Shown: piece after piece, positions 50,745-62,191 of the stretch | Numbering within the stretch: position 1 is the first letter of the stretch | Layout of the letters: each line of letters starts with the position of its first letter | Assembly (NCBI GenBank): GCA_030272155.1 | Contig: CP126192.1 | Span: 4,746,501 to 4,810,500 of the forward strand | Length of the DNA: 64,000 bases | Direction of reading: 5' to 3' | From: Tetradesmus obliquus | Taxonomy: Eukaryota; Chlorophyta; Chlorophyceae; Sphaeropleales; Scenedesmaceae | The notes under the pieces: model-generated | Seen by the model: the letters and a program-made list of their open reading frames with translations, nothing else | Told to the model about the DNA's origin: nothing | Databases searched by the model: none | Position numbers and translations under genes: made by a program

Positions 50745-53700
50745 CCTATGACATTGATGCGCGCTTGTTCAGGATACGCTGATCCTGCAGACAGATGTTG
50801 CTGGAACAGCACACGGTCAATGATGCACTTAACGTCACAGCATGAACACTTGAATGCCTTGCAGCTGCATTTTATCACCAAAGACAGAGCCCTGGCGCGC
50901 AGGCCGCAACACCCTTTGACCTCCTTGACGCATCCATGCTTCCTGCTGCGGTGTCCTGCCTGTGCATCCACTGCTGGCGCAGTGCGCGAGCTTGCGCGTG
51001 CGGTGCAGGCCTGCTCGCCGCTGGGTGCATATGCCGGGCCGCTGTCATCGCTGAAGCACCTGACCAGCATAGAGCCCATTGCCAAGGCGCTGGTGGCACT
51101 GCCAAGCTTCCTGCCTGACCTGGCAGCAAACACAGGTGAGCACAAGCCCTTCGAATCTATAGCATGGCGCTCTTAATTATGTAAAGCTGGCTGGTTAGCG
51201 GTGCAACTGCGGTGCTGTGGGCAGCTGCAGTGCTGCTGCTGCAAAGCTTATTGCCTGCATTGCCCCATGGCATCTGCATTGCAGCCTTGCACTCTGATTG
51301 TTGCTCCCGCTGCTCTTCTCGTTCTTGCGTTTGCCTTCACTTCTACTGTTTGCAGGCCGTGCCATTGAGCTGTCGGGCATGAGCTGGCTGGGCCCAGCCT
51401 TCAGCGTGAGTGCGGTTGAGGACGAGGTGCGCCAGCCACGCGCACAGCCAAGCGTGGCCGAGCAGTGCTTCAGGGGGCTCTCCACGGGCGCACGGCGCGC
51501 GGTGAGTTGCGATTCTGTGGCTGTATTGGTGTCGATGATGGGGTGGCAGGGCTGCCTGTGTCGGCACTCTTGCAGGAAGTGTGATGCCACAGTGTGATAT
51601 AAGGGAACCCTGCACAAGGCTTGCGCATGAACATCCTGAGAGCCGAACACTGAATGTCATGCTAGAGGTGCGCCAGCCGGGGGCGCAGCCCAGCGTGGCC
51701 GAGCAGTGCTTCAGGGGGCTGTCCACTGGTGCCCGGCGCGCGGTGAGCTGTGCGGAGTTTGTTGCATGTTGGTGTTGTTGTTGTGTGTTGGTGTTGGTGT
51801 TGATGGGCACGGCAGCAGCGGCAGCAGCTGCTTCAGCCATGCGCGGCTGCTCCTTGCTGTTGGCTGCGAGATGTGCCGGGCTGCCTGTCTCAATACATCC
51901 TTCTGAAAATACGTTGTAGTGCTGCCTTTTGGAGACGCACTGCTGGCAGCCGCGCTCTCTCTGCGCATGCTCCTGAAGGCTCCTGAGGCTCTGGCCCTTT
52001 TGTGCCTGCCTCGCCCCCTGTGAGCGCTATCTGCTGCTGCTCCTGTTCTCTGTTTTTGCCGGCTGCAGGGTGACGCGCAGCGCCACATGGACACGCTGCA
52101 CATGGCAGCCAAGCACATTGCGGGGGAGCTGTCTGCTGTGGTGAAGGCGCTGCTGGGCAAGGCCACGAGGGAGGCCATGCTGGCCTGGCTGGGCGGCGTG
52201 ATCGAGGGCAACGGGGAGCGCGCCAAGATGCAGATGGACCTGCGGGTGAGGCTGGTGTACTGTTTTGGATAACATTATTGTGTGATTTTCTGCTGTGTAA
52301 GCCATACCCTTAGGGGGTGAGCATGGTTCAATCTTACGTACATCTGGGGTTGTGGTGGTGGTGCCATGCATTTTAGTGGCTGCTGGCTTGCCTGCCGCCG
52401 TGGTGCAAGGAAACAGGGAGGCAGACAGAGGCAGCCAAAAGGGTGCACAACCCACACGCACAGCACAATGCATGCCCATATTCTCTGGCTGCGCCATCTC
52501 TGCATGCGCCAGACTTCCATGTGCAGTCCGCACGCTGCGCTCACCTGCTCTGCTGCTGCTGCTGCTGCCGCTGCCGCTGCAGAAAGCTGCCAGCCACGGC
52601 TTCTTCATCAACCTGGATGCTGTGCTGCTCAAGCTGTGCGGGCCCTTCCTGGACCCCGGCAGCGGCAGCGTGTTCTGGAAGCGCGTGGACCCTGGCTACG
52701 TCACGCTGGGCAGCAGGCTCAGCTTCAAGGAGGTGCGGGGGCAGCAAAACAACACGAGTTGTTACTTCTGTGTCTGCTTGTCTGCATGCGCATCATGCAC
52801 CTCAAGGAATGCAGGAGCTTTTTGGAAAGTCATGGGGTGCCCGCACTTGCTTCAAAGGCGTGCCGCATGTCGTCGCAAACGAGGCGGCGAGCGTTTATTA
52901 GCGCTGCCTCCTGCACCTATCGCAGTCAGCACCTGCCTGAACAACCACTGCTGTCACGTGTTTGTGCCTGCAGGACACCAAACTCGCAGCCACGCAGCAG
53001 CAGGAGACTGGGTGGGTGCAGCAGCAGCTCGAGCAGCAGCAGCAGCGGCAATCCGCGGACGGCGGCAGCGTGCCGCCTACGCCTGGCGCAGTCAGCGAGG
53101 GCGGCTGGCACTTCATCTGCGAGTGCTTCTTTATGACGCTGAAGGCGCTGCATTTGGGTGTTATCAAGGTTGTGGATGAGCTGACTGACGGGCCCATGTA
53201 CTGGCACATGAACCAGATGGCAAACGCGCAGCAGGAGGCGCAGGCGCTTGTGGAGAGGTGCGTGTTTGTGGCGGCGGAGAAGCCCGCTGTTTGTGTTTGT
53301 TGCTGCTTGGGTGGTGGGCATTGAAGGTGGACTGTGGTGACGGCTGTGGTGAGACTGCGCGACCTGCGCGGGACGCAATGCAGCTGTACCTGATGCATGC
53401 GCAGGAGGCGCCACCACTCACATTGTGATCCCTCAAAATCAGCTTGCCTGTTTGCAGGAAGCTGTACATGCTGTAACCCCATACATTGTGTGTCTGGCTG
53501 CTGCACGGTTAATCAGGCTTACCGGCACGCCTCAGCAGGCGCAGGCGCAGGCGCAGCTGGACATGGTGTCAGCGCGGCTGGACATGCTGACCTGTGTCAA
53601 GGCCTGCTACCAGACCGTGCTGAGTGACCCTGAGCTGGTAGCAGATTGCCTGGCCTTCTACAAGTGAGTGCAGAAGGGCACATTATACACTGAACGCTTA

Positions 53701-56700
53701 GTTAGTGAGTGTGTTGTCACTTTGTTGCTACTTACTTACAGATGCCGGTAGTACCAGCAGCTGCGCGTGTGTGTGTTGACTCTTTCATGTGCACAGTTTG
53801 CTTTGCCGTGGCGCGCTGTGTTCATGTGTGTGGTGTTGATGATTCGGGCATCAGCAAGCAGCAGGCGGTGCAGCCGTTCTTGTTATGCTGAGCTGGTGGC
53901 TGATTGCCTGGCCTTCTACAAGTGAGCGTTACAATTGCATGCACTGACACTTCCTTATTTTTGTAGCTTGCCATGGCGTGTTGCTTGCAGACCATATCGG
54001 TGCCCAAGAAGCGTCAACGTGTCTATTTTGTGCATTGCCTCGTGTTCCCTGGGGCTCATCGGCTGGGACTTGACACACTTATGAAAGCATGCACCATTAC
54101 ACTGCTGATATCAGTATGCATGCTGGTGCAATCTTCATCGAGCGCTGCGCTGGTGCACATCGCAAGCACGAGCGCAGACAGAGCTCAACGCCTGTCAGTG
54201 CCTGCATGCTGTGTTCCTGCGTGCAGGCTGGTGGTGACGAATCATCCGCAGCACCAGCACAGGCAGCTTTAAACACTTGCCAGCGCCTGCTGTTGTGTGT
54301 TGCGTGCAGGCTGGTGGTGACGTGGCTGCTGCGGCTGGTGTCACCCAGCGGCATGCCTGAGATGCCGCTGCCGGAGCAGGTGAGAAGTGACAGCACGCTG
54401 CAGCTGCGCTGCAGCACATGCAGTACTGTGCTTGGGTCTTGCCAGTGAGGGTGGAACCACACCCATGCATGCCTTCCATCAGCACATGGCCGACTGTCAC
54501 CAGAGCACAGCTGCTGATGCCACTCAAAGTAGGCTTGCAACATGCTGCATGTTGCATGTTTGGCTGCTCAATCACAGCCCACCCCAGCCTGCCAGTCGCA
54601 TAGTACATGTCTATGCATTCTATCGTGTGCTGTGCTGTGCAGCTGTTCAACCTGCGCCTCCTTTGCAGTTTGTCCTCAGAAGCCTTGTGTGCCTGCGCCG
54701 GCAACCCCTCATTCCTCCAGGTGCCGATGTCGTTCGCGCTGCTGCCGGAGTGGATCGTGGAGGACACCGTGGAGTTCATGCTGTACATGAGCCGCTACCA
54801 GCCGCGGCTGCTGCTGGGCAGCCAGCTCACAGACTTCATGCTGTTCTGCGTGGTGTTCATGGGCAGCCCTAGCTACCTGCGCAGCCCGCACCTGAGGGGC
54901 AAGCTGTGCGAGCTGGTGCACAGCCTGCTGCCGCCGCCGCAGCAGGCGGGCCAGCAGGCGGGCGGCTGGACACGCAGGTGGGCTGCGGGCACATGTGGCA
55001 CTTTGTTATGTGTGTTCAGTATGGCGGTGTAGATGATGTCGATGCCGTACTGCGAGTGCGGTGCGTGAACTTGTACATAAGCGGCAGCAAATGACACAGC
55101 ACCACTTGCATTGTCATGCCAGCAAACACTGCCCTGGCGTCCTGTCTGTTTGTGTGTTGACAACATGCACCTCATGTTGCTGTGACAACTCATCCGCAGG
55201 CGCGCCGGGGGCGGCGACCAGGCGCTGTCGTACCTGTTTGAGACGCACCCGCTGGTGCTGTCCTACATGGTGCCCAGCCTGCTGAGCGTGTACAGCGATG
55301 TGGAGCACACAGACAGGGCCAACCAGTTCTACGCCAAGTTCAACATGAGGCAGTACATCGGTGAGGCCGCTGCTGATGCTTTTGCGATGTTTTGCCTGCA
55401 GGCATTAATGACCGATGGCCGGTGTGGGCTTCGCTGCTCAGAATTACTTGCCTGTACAGCTTCAGCAGTTGCCAGGCCATTCTGGAGGTAGCCCGTGCTG
55501 TGTGTGTGTATATTTTTCGCCTGTCGAGCAGCTTCTGATGCAGCTGCTGCCATGCAGTGCTCACCAATCTGTGAATGCAATGCTGAGCTGCTGTCGCTTG
55601 ACGCACGACTTGTGTGCCTTCTGCGCTGCTGCAGGCGACATCCTCATGCACTGCTGGACGCTGCAGCCGCACCAGGAGGCGTGGAAGCGCTTTGCTGCGC
55701 TGCAGGGCGGGCGCGGGCCGTACCTGCGCTTCGCCAACATGCTCATCAACGACGCCACCTACCTGCTGGATGATGCGCTGAAGAAGGTGCAGGTGCGCAC
55801 GCACCTGTCTGGCGCTGCTGTTGCTTGCGTTTACAGACTTGCGTGCTGACAGCACCAGCAGGCTGAGCATGCCGAGCTGAGTGCGACACACAAAAGGCAA
55901 GCGTTTCTGGCAAATGCTTATCATCGGCCTGTGTTGTGCCGCACCTGCTTCTGCGCTTGATGATGTGTGTGTGCAGGACTACAAGTCGATTGAGCGGCTG
56001 CTGGCCAACCCTGCTGGGCTGTCGCAGCAGGAGCTGCAGGAGAAGCGGCAGCACCTGGGGCGCTGCAAGCAGGTGCGCCCATGAGTAGCAGCTCAAAAGT
56101 TACACCCAGCACACACCCAGCATGTGTCTAGCCCAGACAGTTGGGTGGTGGTGCGTGCGGTCATCGCTGTTGTACCACTTTGATCTCGTGTCATCTTCTT
56201 GTGTGATCTTGTGATCGTTTGATCTGGTGTGCCACTGGCAGTGCACATGTCATGTCTGATGCTCAATGCCATGTTGAAACGCAGGATATTATCACCACTT
56301 TTACCTGTGGTTGATATTTGATAACCTTGATTAATGATAACGCTGTCGTTTCTTGCTGCTCACAAACCCCACAGGAGATGACCAGCAGCTTCTACCTGGG
56401 CAGCGGCGTGATCAACACGCTGGCGGTCAGCACCGCTGAGGTCACTGGGCCCTTCCTGCTGCCGGAGATGGTGGAGCGGCTGGCAGGCATGCTCAACTAC
56501 TTTCTGCTGTACCTGGCGGGGCCGCAGCGCAAGATGCTCAAGGTGCGCTGTGCAAAAGTTGCGGCGCGGGGGGTGGTCGTGAACCTGAAGCCGTGCACAT
56601 GCAAAGCACACAGCCCAGTGGTTGCTTTCAAGGATGAGTCCTCCTGATCAGTCCCTGCTTGTGGTATGAAGATGGTACAACGTGCTCTATGGTGTTCACT

Positions 56701-57791
56701 CTCTTATTCTGTGGTCGCAGACGATGCATTCACCTTGTTGTGGCGCATACCATATCAGATGGTGCAAAACTCTCATGCAAGTATCTTGTCTCAGAATGGT
56801 TGCCCGCTCCCTGCACACTGGGCTGCAGATCGACAACCCGGAGCAGTACAACTTCCGGCCCAAGTGGCTGCTGGTGCAGATCTGCACCGTGTACCTCAAC
56901 ATGTCGGCGGCAGACCGCGCCGGCGTGTTTGCGGCCGCCATCGCTGCCGACAAGCGCAGCTACAGGCCGGAGATGTTTGCGGAGGCCAGCATGATCCTGC
57001 GCCAGCTGGGGCTCATGCCCGAGCTGCAGGTGCGCATGGGGGTATGCAAACATGTTGCGGTTGGTGTTGCAATTCAAGTCGTGATCTTCCCTGTGTGGAA
57101 CCTGTTGCTTTTAATATGTTGCAACATGCTGCTGGTCGCCGAAACACCACAGATTCTGACATGCAGTCAGACATCAGCCGGAGCACTTGAGCAGCGCAGC
57201 ATTGGGTGCCAGGGCTGAAGGGTGCAGCCGCAGCTGAAGCAGCAGAGCGCTTCCTCAGCCTCATCGGCTATGCCATCAGTGGACCATGCTGGCTAGTGCT
57301 TCCGGCTCAAGCTTGTCAGCACCCACCACAGGCACCACGATTTGCTCCTGTGCTCAGCACAAAAGTCTCTTGTCGCTCTCACACCTGCATCGACCTCTCA
57401 CACCAAGATTGCAATGTTACTTCCAATGTCACGTGCTGTGCCGCAGATCCAGCTGCTGGAGGGCCTGGCTGCGCAGGTGGCGCAGGCTGCGGTGCAGGAA
57501 GAGGCCGAGGAGGAAGTTCTGGGTGATGTTCCCGACGAGTTCCTGGACCCCATTCAGTACACGCTCATGCAGGACCCTGTGCGGCTTCCCACCAGCGGCA
57601 GCATCATGGACAGGGCCACGATCATGCGGCACCTGCTGACTGATCCGCGGGATCCGATCAACAGGGACAAGCTGACGCCTGAGATGCTGCAGCCGGAGGT
57701 GGAGCTGAAGGCGCGCATTGATGCGTGGCTGCGGGAGCAGCGCGCGAGCAGCGGGGGCGCAGCAGCAGGCGTGGCGCCCATGGAGAGCTGA
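49354..57791 (+). CDS. UBE4: Ubiquitin conjugation factor E4 (UFD2-type, C-terminal U-box)
   Basis: Seventeen exons join in phase: 49354-49473, 49862-50155, 50401-50587, 50983-51135, 51356-51501, 52069-52245, 52583-52732, 52974-53257, 53517-53663, 54310-54379, 54721-54977, 55200-55360, 55635-55792, 55977-56072, 56375-56542, 56829-57029 and 57447-57791, giving 1037 aa, the usual size. The start [19 protein letters not shown] resembles plant PUB1/UFD2. The Ufd2P core runs from about 170 to 920: LNPEHA..., [116 protein letters not shown] and [12 protein letters not shown]. The U-box is [37 protein letters not shown] then [12 protein letters not shown]. It extends ubiquitin chains on substrates delivered with CDC48 (family knowledge). 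Exons 5, 9 and 10 have partial copies in neighbouring introns. Confidence 0.95.
50714..50740. repeat. CAG microsatellite in UBE4 intron 3
   Basis: Eight CAG units, sense strand CAG, not at a splice site. Confidence 0.9.
51668..51742 (+). other. In-frame tandem copy of the second half of UBE4 exon 5
   Basis: 75 nt, about 88 percent identical to 51427-51501. It is preceded by AG and followed by a GTGAGC donor. It encodes the same 25 residues with one change (VRQPR to VRQPG); seven of nine nucleotide differences are silent. Both copies begin at GAG/GTGCGC, so the first copy's start could act as a donor and the second copy's AG as acceptor. Confidence 0.85.
53888..53925 (+). other. Copy of UBE4 exon 9 3' end with donor
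   Basis: 38 nt match 53629-53666 with three differences, including the donor in TACAAGTGAG. It lies about 260 bp downstream in the following intron. Confidence 0.85.
54195..54239 (+). other. Copy of UBE4 exon 10 5' end with acceptor
   Basis: GCGTGCAGGCTGGTGGTGAC occurs at 54220-54239 and again at the true exon 10 boundary (54302-54321). The upstream pyrimidine region is also similar. Confidence 0.8.
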
Positions 57792-58594
57792 GGGTCGGGC
57801 CGAGTCGGTGGGGTGTGCAGGTGGTAGGCAAGGCGCCTGCGGCAGGCCTGGCATGGACTGGCTTCTGATGCTGCTGCAGCGTTAGCGTGGCAGGGATGCA
57901 GTAGCACGTGGTTTAAAGCAGTAGCTTTCTATCATAGTATGGCATGTGAGTTGGCGTGAGGTTCGGCTAAAGGCCAGTCCCTCACAGTTGGACCATCTCT
58001 GCAAGTTTGAATGGAGTGGCAGGGGCTGTGGACTGCAGGCAGGAAAGTGAGAGGTATCTGCTGGTGCCTGCAGCCAACTTCGTAAGTCATTGTGCTTACT
58101 TTCGACATATAAGCCGCAGCTGACACTGCTCCAGCAGTCTGCACGAAGACGCGTAAGCGCACGTGAACGGGATTTGCTCGTGCTGGCTTCCTGGGCAGTT
58201 GAGAAGCCAGTGTACCCAATGCCGGTAGGGCGTCGCTGGTATTGACAATTGTTGAAGGGCCGAACAACGACTTTTGTGCAGTTGCAAGACATAGATCGCC
58301 TGTTTCCGGTTGCTAGTGACACAGCAGTCGCGCGCAAGTCACTTCATCTCGCGCTGCAGCTTTACAGACACGTTTGCTGTTCCTCTTGACAGTCTGACGG
58401 CAAAACATAATTCTAGTACAATCAGTAACCGCGTTGGCTTGGCCCAGTTGTTCGGTTTCTGATTGCGCTGTTGCGAGGGACGCTTGTGGCTTGCCGTTCA
58501 CCAGTTTTCTAGAAAATAGTGATGTTGAAGTCTTGATATAGCACCTTGGACGCACAGGAAACCGGACCTGTGGTCCTGTCAACAGCTTGGCACC
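57792..58594. other. Intergenic between UBE4 and rhomboid gene
   Basis: About 800 bp, co-oriented genes. No exon seen. It should contain the UBE4 3' UTR and the rhomboid promoter. Confidence 0.5.
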
Positions 58595-59901
58595 ATGCCT
58601 GGCTTCTCCGCTCAGCAGCCTCACAGCGTTGCACAAGTGCAGCTGAACAACGTTGGCTTTAGCAGGTAACACCAGCTGACGTCTGCAGTAGTTCGACCAG
58701 CCAAGGTACCGGGGGAGCATCAGCTTCCTGCCTTGTCAGTGCTGCCAGTGCTGCTGTTGCTGCCTGCATGCAAGCGTCCTTGGCGCGTCATTGGACTCTG
58801 CTGAGCAGGCATTGTTGAGGCTTTCCAATTCATTTCAGGCTGATATAGAACAAAACAACTTGCAGGACAACATTTGCTTAAAGTGTGATGCTGTCCTGCA
58901 TGCGCTCAGGTCCAGCACAACCGAGATTACATCAGCAGCGCCTGCAGAACCCAGTGCCCCGTCCATTTATGACTTCATGGCATACCCAGCCATCTTCCAC
59001 AACCAGCAAGCAGCTTCAGCGGCCCCATCTGCGGTGCACTCCAGCGCAGTGGACCCCATGAGCCATTACGGCGAGCCGGCAGCACCACATGCGCAGCTAA
59101 TGGTGAGCATGCAAAGCATCATGCCAAAGTGCCGTTGACACTAGCAATGACTGCATGAAGGGGCTCTGTACGTGCACTGCAGCAGGGCAGGAGGCAGGAC
59201 GCAGCATGCGCCCGAGTGTGTTCAGCCAGGCAGCCACATGCAAGGTTTTTTTACACCCTGCATGCAGCAGCTGCTGTTGCGGTATCCTTGCACACAAACA
59301 GACAGCAACCCGCTTCCTGCATTCTCTCGTCTAAACCAGCTCCCTTGCTGTCCTGCAGAGCCATCACTCACGCGCACAGAGCCCAAAGCTCTACCAAGAC
59401 AACAGCCGCATCAGCATGTTTGTAGATGCCGCCCCTATGTCGCCAACAGCAACATACACCACCCACACAGCAGCAGCAGGCCCAGCAGACATCAGCGGCA
59501 CAGCAGCAGGCTCTGCACTAGCAACAGGCAGCCGAGCAGCTGTCCTTCCTCCGCTGCTGGGCACCAACATGCACAACAGCGCCAGCGCCACCGGCGGCAG
59601 CAAGCAGCAGCAGTCCCTGGACCACTGGCTGGTGCCGGACACCAGCAGCAGCCAGTACTGGGCGCTGTGGACCAGCATCTTCACACTGGCTGCGTGCTTT
59701 GTGTTTGCGTTCATGGCTGGAGGCTTCGGCACATACCAGCAGAGCGTGACGTACATGCAGTACCACAACGGCACCACCAGCACGAGCCCGCTGACCACTG
59801 CCTGGGGCCCTGAGGCCATCCGCGGCTGGCTCAAGTTCTGGAGCAGCAGCCCCGTGTACAGCTTTGACGTGGGCTACCTCATGGCCTGGGGCGCACGGTG
59901 C

Positions 59902-59934
<33 letters not shown>

Positions 59935-61324
59935 CATGGCCTGAGCCGGCACTACATTGTCGCTGTGCGCTCGTACGCCTAACACAACCGCTTGCATTCA
60001 GGCAGCCGTGGTATGGGGTGTGTGTAGGCAATATGTCCCTGACGTCTGCTCACACCTGCTACTGACCTGGTGCTGTTCTGACCTGGTGCTGTGCGGTGTT
60101 GCAGGTACCAGCCGTCTATCGCTGCTGGTGACTGGTGGCGGCTGTTCAGCTCCATATGCATCCACGGCTCCTTCAGCCACCTCTTCTCAAACATGCTGGC
60201 GCTTGTGATGCTGGCAGTGCCGCTGGAGCACACCTACGGCCCGCTGCGCGTCTTTGCCATCTTCCTGTCGGCAGGTGCGTTCATACAGGCAGCGGTTGGC
60301 CCTTCCTGCAAGCAGCAGCAACAGCAGATCTCCATGTTGAACACTTGACAGTCAACCCAGTCACACCACAGTTGGGCACAGCCGCTGCTCCCTATGCGGG
60401 GCTGGTGCCAAATGTGTTTCCTGCAAGCCGCAAGTCCATTGTCTTGTCTCTGAATCGTCCTGCTGCCTCTACTGCTGCTGCTGCTGCCTCGCAGGCTTTG
60501 GCGGCACTTTCCTGAGCATGGTGTTTGAGGACCCCTGCTTCGTGTACGTGGGCGCGTCCGGGGCCGTGTTTGGCTTCCTGGGGCTGTACCTGGCTGACAT
60601 CCTGCTCAACTTTGAGTCCATGTACAGGCCGCTGCTGCGGCTGGCGCTGATGCTGACCAGCCTGGGCCTCACGCTGGGCATCGAGTTCGCCACGGCACGC
60701 GTGTCACCACTGCTGTGAGTTGTATACTCAGGAGGCTGGGGAGGCTGCAGTTGACTTAGATCAGGGCAATACATGCTAGGGAGGAAGTGTGCAGGCTTGA
60801 CAGCAATGCAACAACACAATATCTCATGCTGGCAAACATGCAATCTGGCAGCAGCACAGCTTGTGCACGGTGCCCGGTCTGCTGAGCTCCTGCCTGACAT
60901 GCCGCTGCTCGTGCTGCTGCTGTGTGTGTCCTGCAGGCGCGTGTCGCACATGTCTCATGTGGGTGGCCTCGTGGCGGGCCTCTTCACGTCCTTCATGTTC
61001 CTGCCAAACCTCAAAGACAAGCGCTGGAAGGCAGCACGCAAGCTGGCAGGACGCATAGGCACGCTGGGCCACAGCATATACGACCGCATATCACACGGCG
61101 GCGGTGCAGGCAGCGCTGCAGCAGGCGGGCGCAGCAGCAGCGGCGGGCTTCATTGGAGCTTGCTGGAGCGCATGCAGTCCTGCTGGCGGCGCCATGCCTG
61201 GCTGTACCGCAGCGTGTGGGTGCTGTCTGCGCTGGTGATGCTGTTCATGTTCTGTGGGCTGCCGGTGTGGATCTGGCTGTTCAGGATGCCCACGCTGCAG
61301 TGCGCTGCGCTGGTGGCGGCGTGA
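58595..61324 (+). CDS. Rhomboid-family intramembrane serine protease
   Basis: Six exons join in phase: 58595-58665, 58910-59102, 59359-59897, 60105-60274, 60495-60714 and 60937-61324, giving 526 aa. The first about 185 residues are polar and low complexity (MPGFSAQQPHSVAQVQLNNV...), an unusually long cytosolic extension. The first membrane helix is WALWTSIFTLAACFVFAFMA. The rhomboid core follows: WWRLFSSICIHGSFSHLFSN, with the conserved HxxxxHLxxN pattern, LALVMLAVPLEHTYGPLRVF, and the catalytic GASGAVFGFLG serine motif. The catalytic His is in VSHMSHVGGLVAGLF, after FATARVSPLL. The Ser/His dyad and the loop motif are intact, so an active protease is expected. A C-terminal basic region and a last helix (SALVMLFMFCGLPVWIWLF) give the 6+1 helix layout of plant and animal secretase-type rhomboids. 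The substrate is unknown. A TGTAA lies 33 bp past the stop. Confidence 0.92.
59901..59932. repeat. CAG microsatellite just after rhomboid exon 3 donor
   Basis: Ten CAG units begin four bases inside the intron. Confidence 0.93.
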
Positions 61325-62191
61325 TCCTTTGCCTTCTGCACAAGTGTGGGTGTGGGGTGTAACAGGAACTTGTTGCTGACAATTTCAACAATTTCAGGGG
61401 CTTGAGGGCAGTAATGCGCTATACCAGCAATCAAAGGGATTGCCTGTAATGCCTAACGAGCATTCACTGGCATGGATCTGCCACCAGGATGTTTGCAAAA
61501 GAGTAGAAGTTGCGCTGTGGATTGACTCAGACATGCCATGTCATGGCATTTGCAAGTGTGCGCATGCAATGCACGTTGCAGGACACTGCACCAGGTGCAA
61601 GTGGCGTTCTGCGGACACTTCATGACACATTTGTTTGAAAGTTGAAAGTGTCTACGCCGTCTTGTGTTTGTCTAATGCCTGTTGTGGCAGATGCCTGCAG
61701 GCACAGCTGTGCCACATGCATAATGGATCACATGCTGTACCCATGCGCAGCCGATATCTTGCAGGCGTCTGAAAGCTTGCCAGGCTGCTTTATCAGTGCC
61801 GCATAATGTTATTGAATGTGTGGATTATTACATGAAATCAAACTCCGAAGCAGCAGTGCTACGATGGTGTAGAGCCACCATGAGAATTACCCGCCATGGC
61901 TGACACGCCGGCGGGCTCGTGTGCAGCCTCAAAACTGTTGGCAGCAGCAGTACAGACATCGGTTTCAGCATCCTACGAGGTAGCAAATCCGGCAGGGAGC
62001 TACCCGTCGGCTCCCAATACCAGGGTTTCCCGCCCTGTGCACTTTCGCCGGGAGCTCACCCTATATTGGCGCGGCCAGTCACGATTTTTTTTTTCAAGTT
62101 TACAAGTGTTCACAACCTGTTGTGGCAGCTCTCCTTGCGCGAGCCTGCATCTACAACCAGTTAACCGTGAACTCACCGGCCCGCTTCAACT
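61325..62191. other. Intergenic between rhomboid and Ser/Ala-rich gene
   Basis: About 870 bp. Contains the 23-nt inverted partner (61635-61657) of 45444-45466. An ORF from 61896 (MADTPAGSCAASKL) is open for 104 codons but lacks splice support; it could be a 5' exon of the next gene in another frame. Confidence 0.45.
61635..61657 (-). repeat. 23-nt dispersed block (inverted partner of 45444-45466)
   Basis: Reads TTGAAAGTTGAAAGTGTCTA plus CGC on the plus strand, the exact reverse complement of the other copy. Confidence 0.8.

Noticed and set aside
53397-53627. An extra UBE4 exon starting at 53397 or 53459
   Set aside because: Acceptors there give the wrong phase after exon 8 (early stop or lost UFD2 frame). 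The acceptor at 53517 restores [10 protein letters not shown] in phase.
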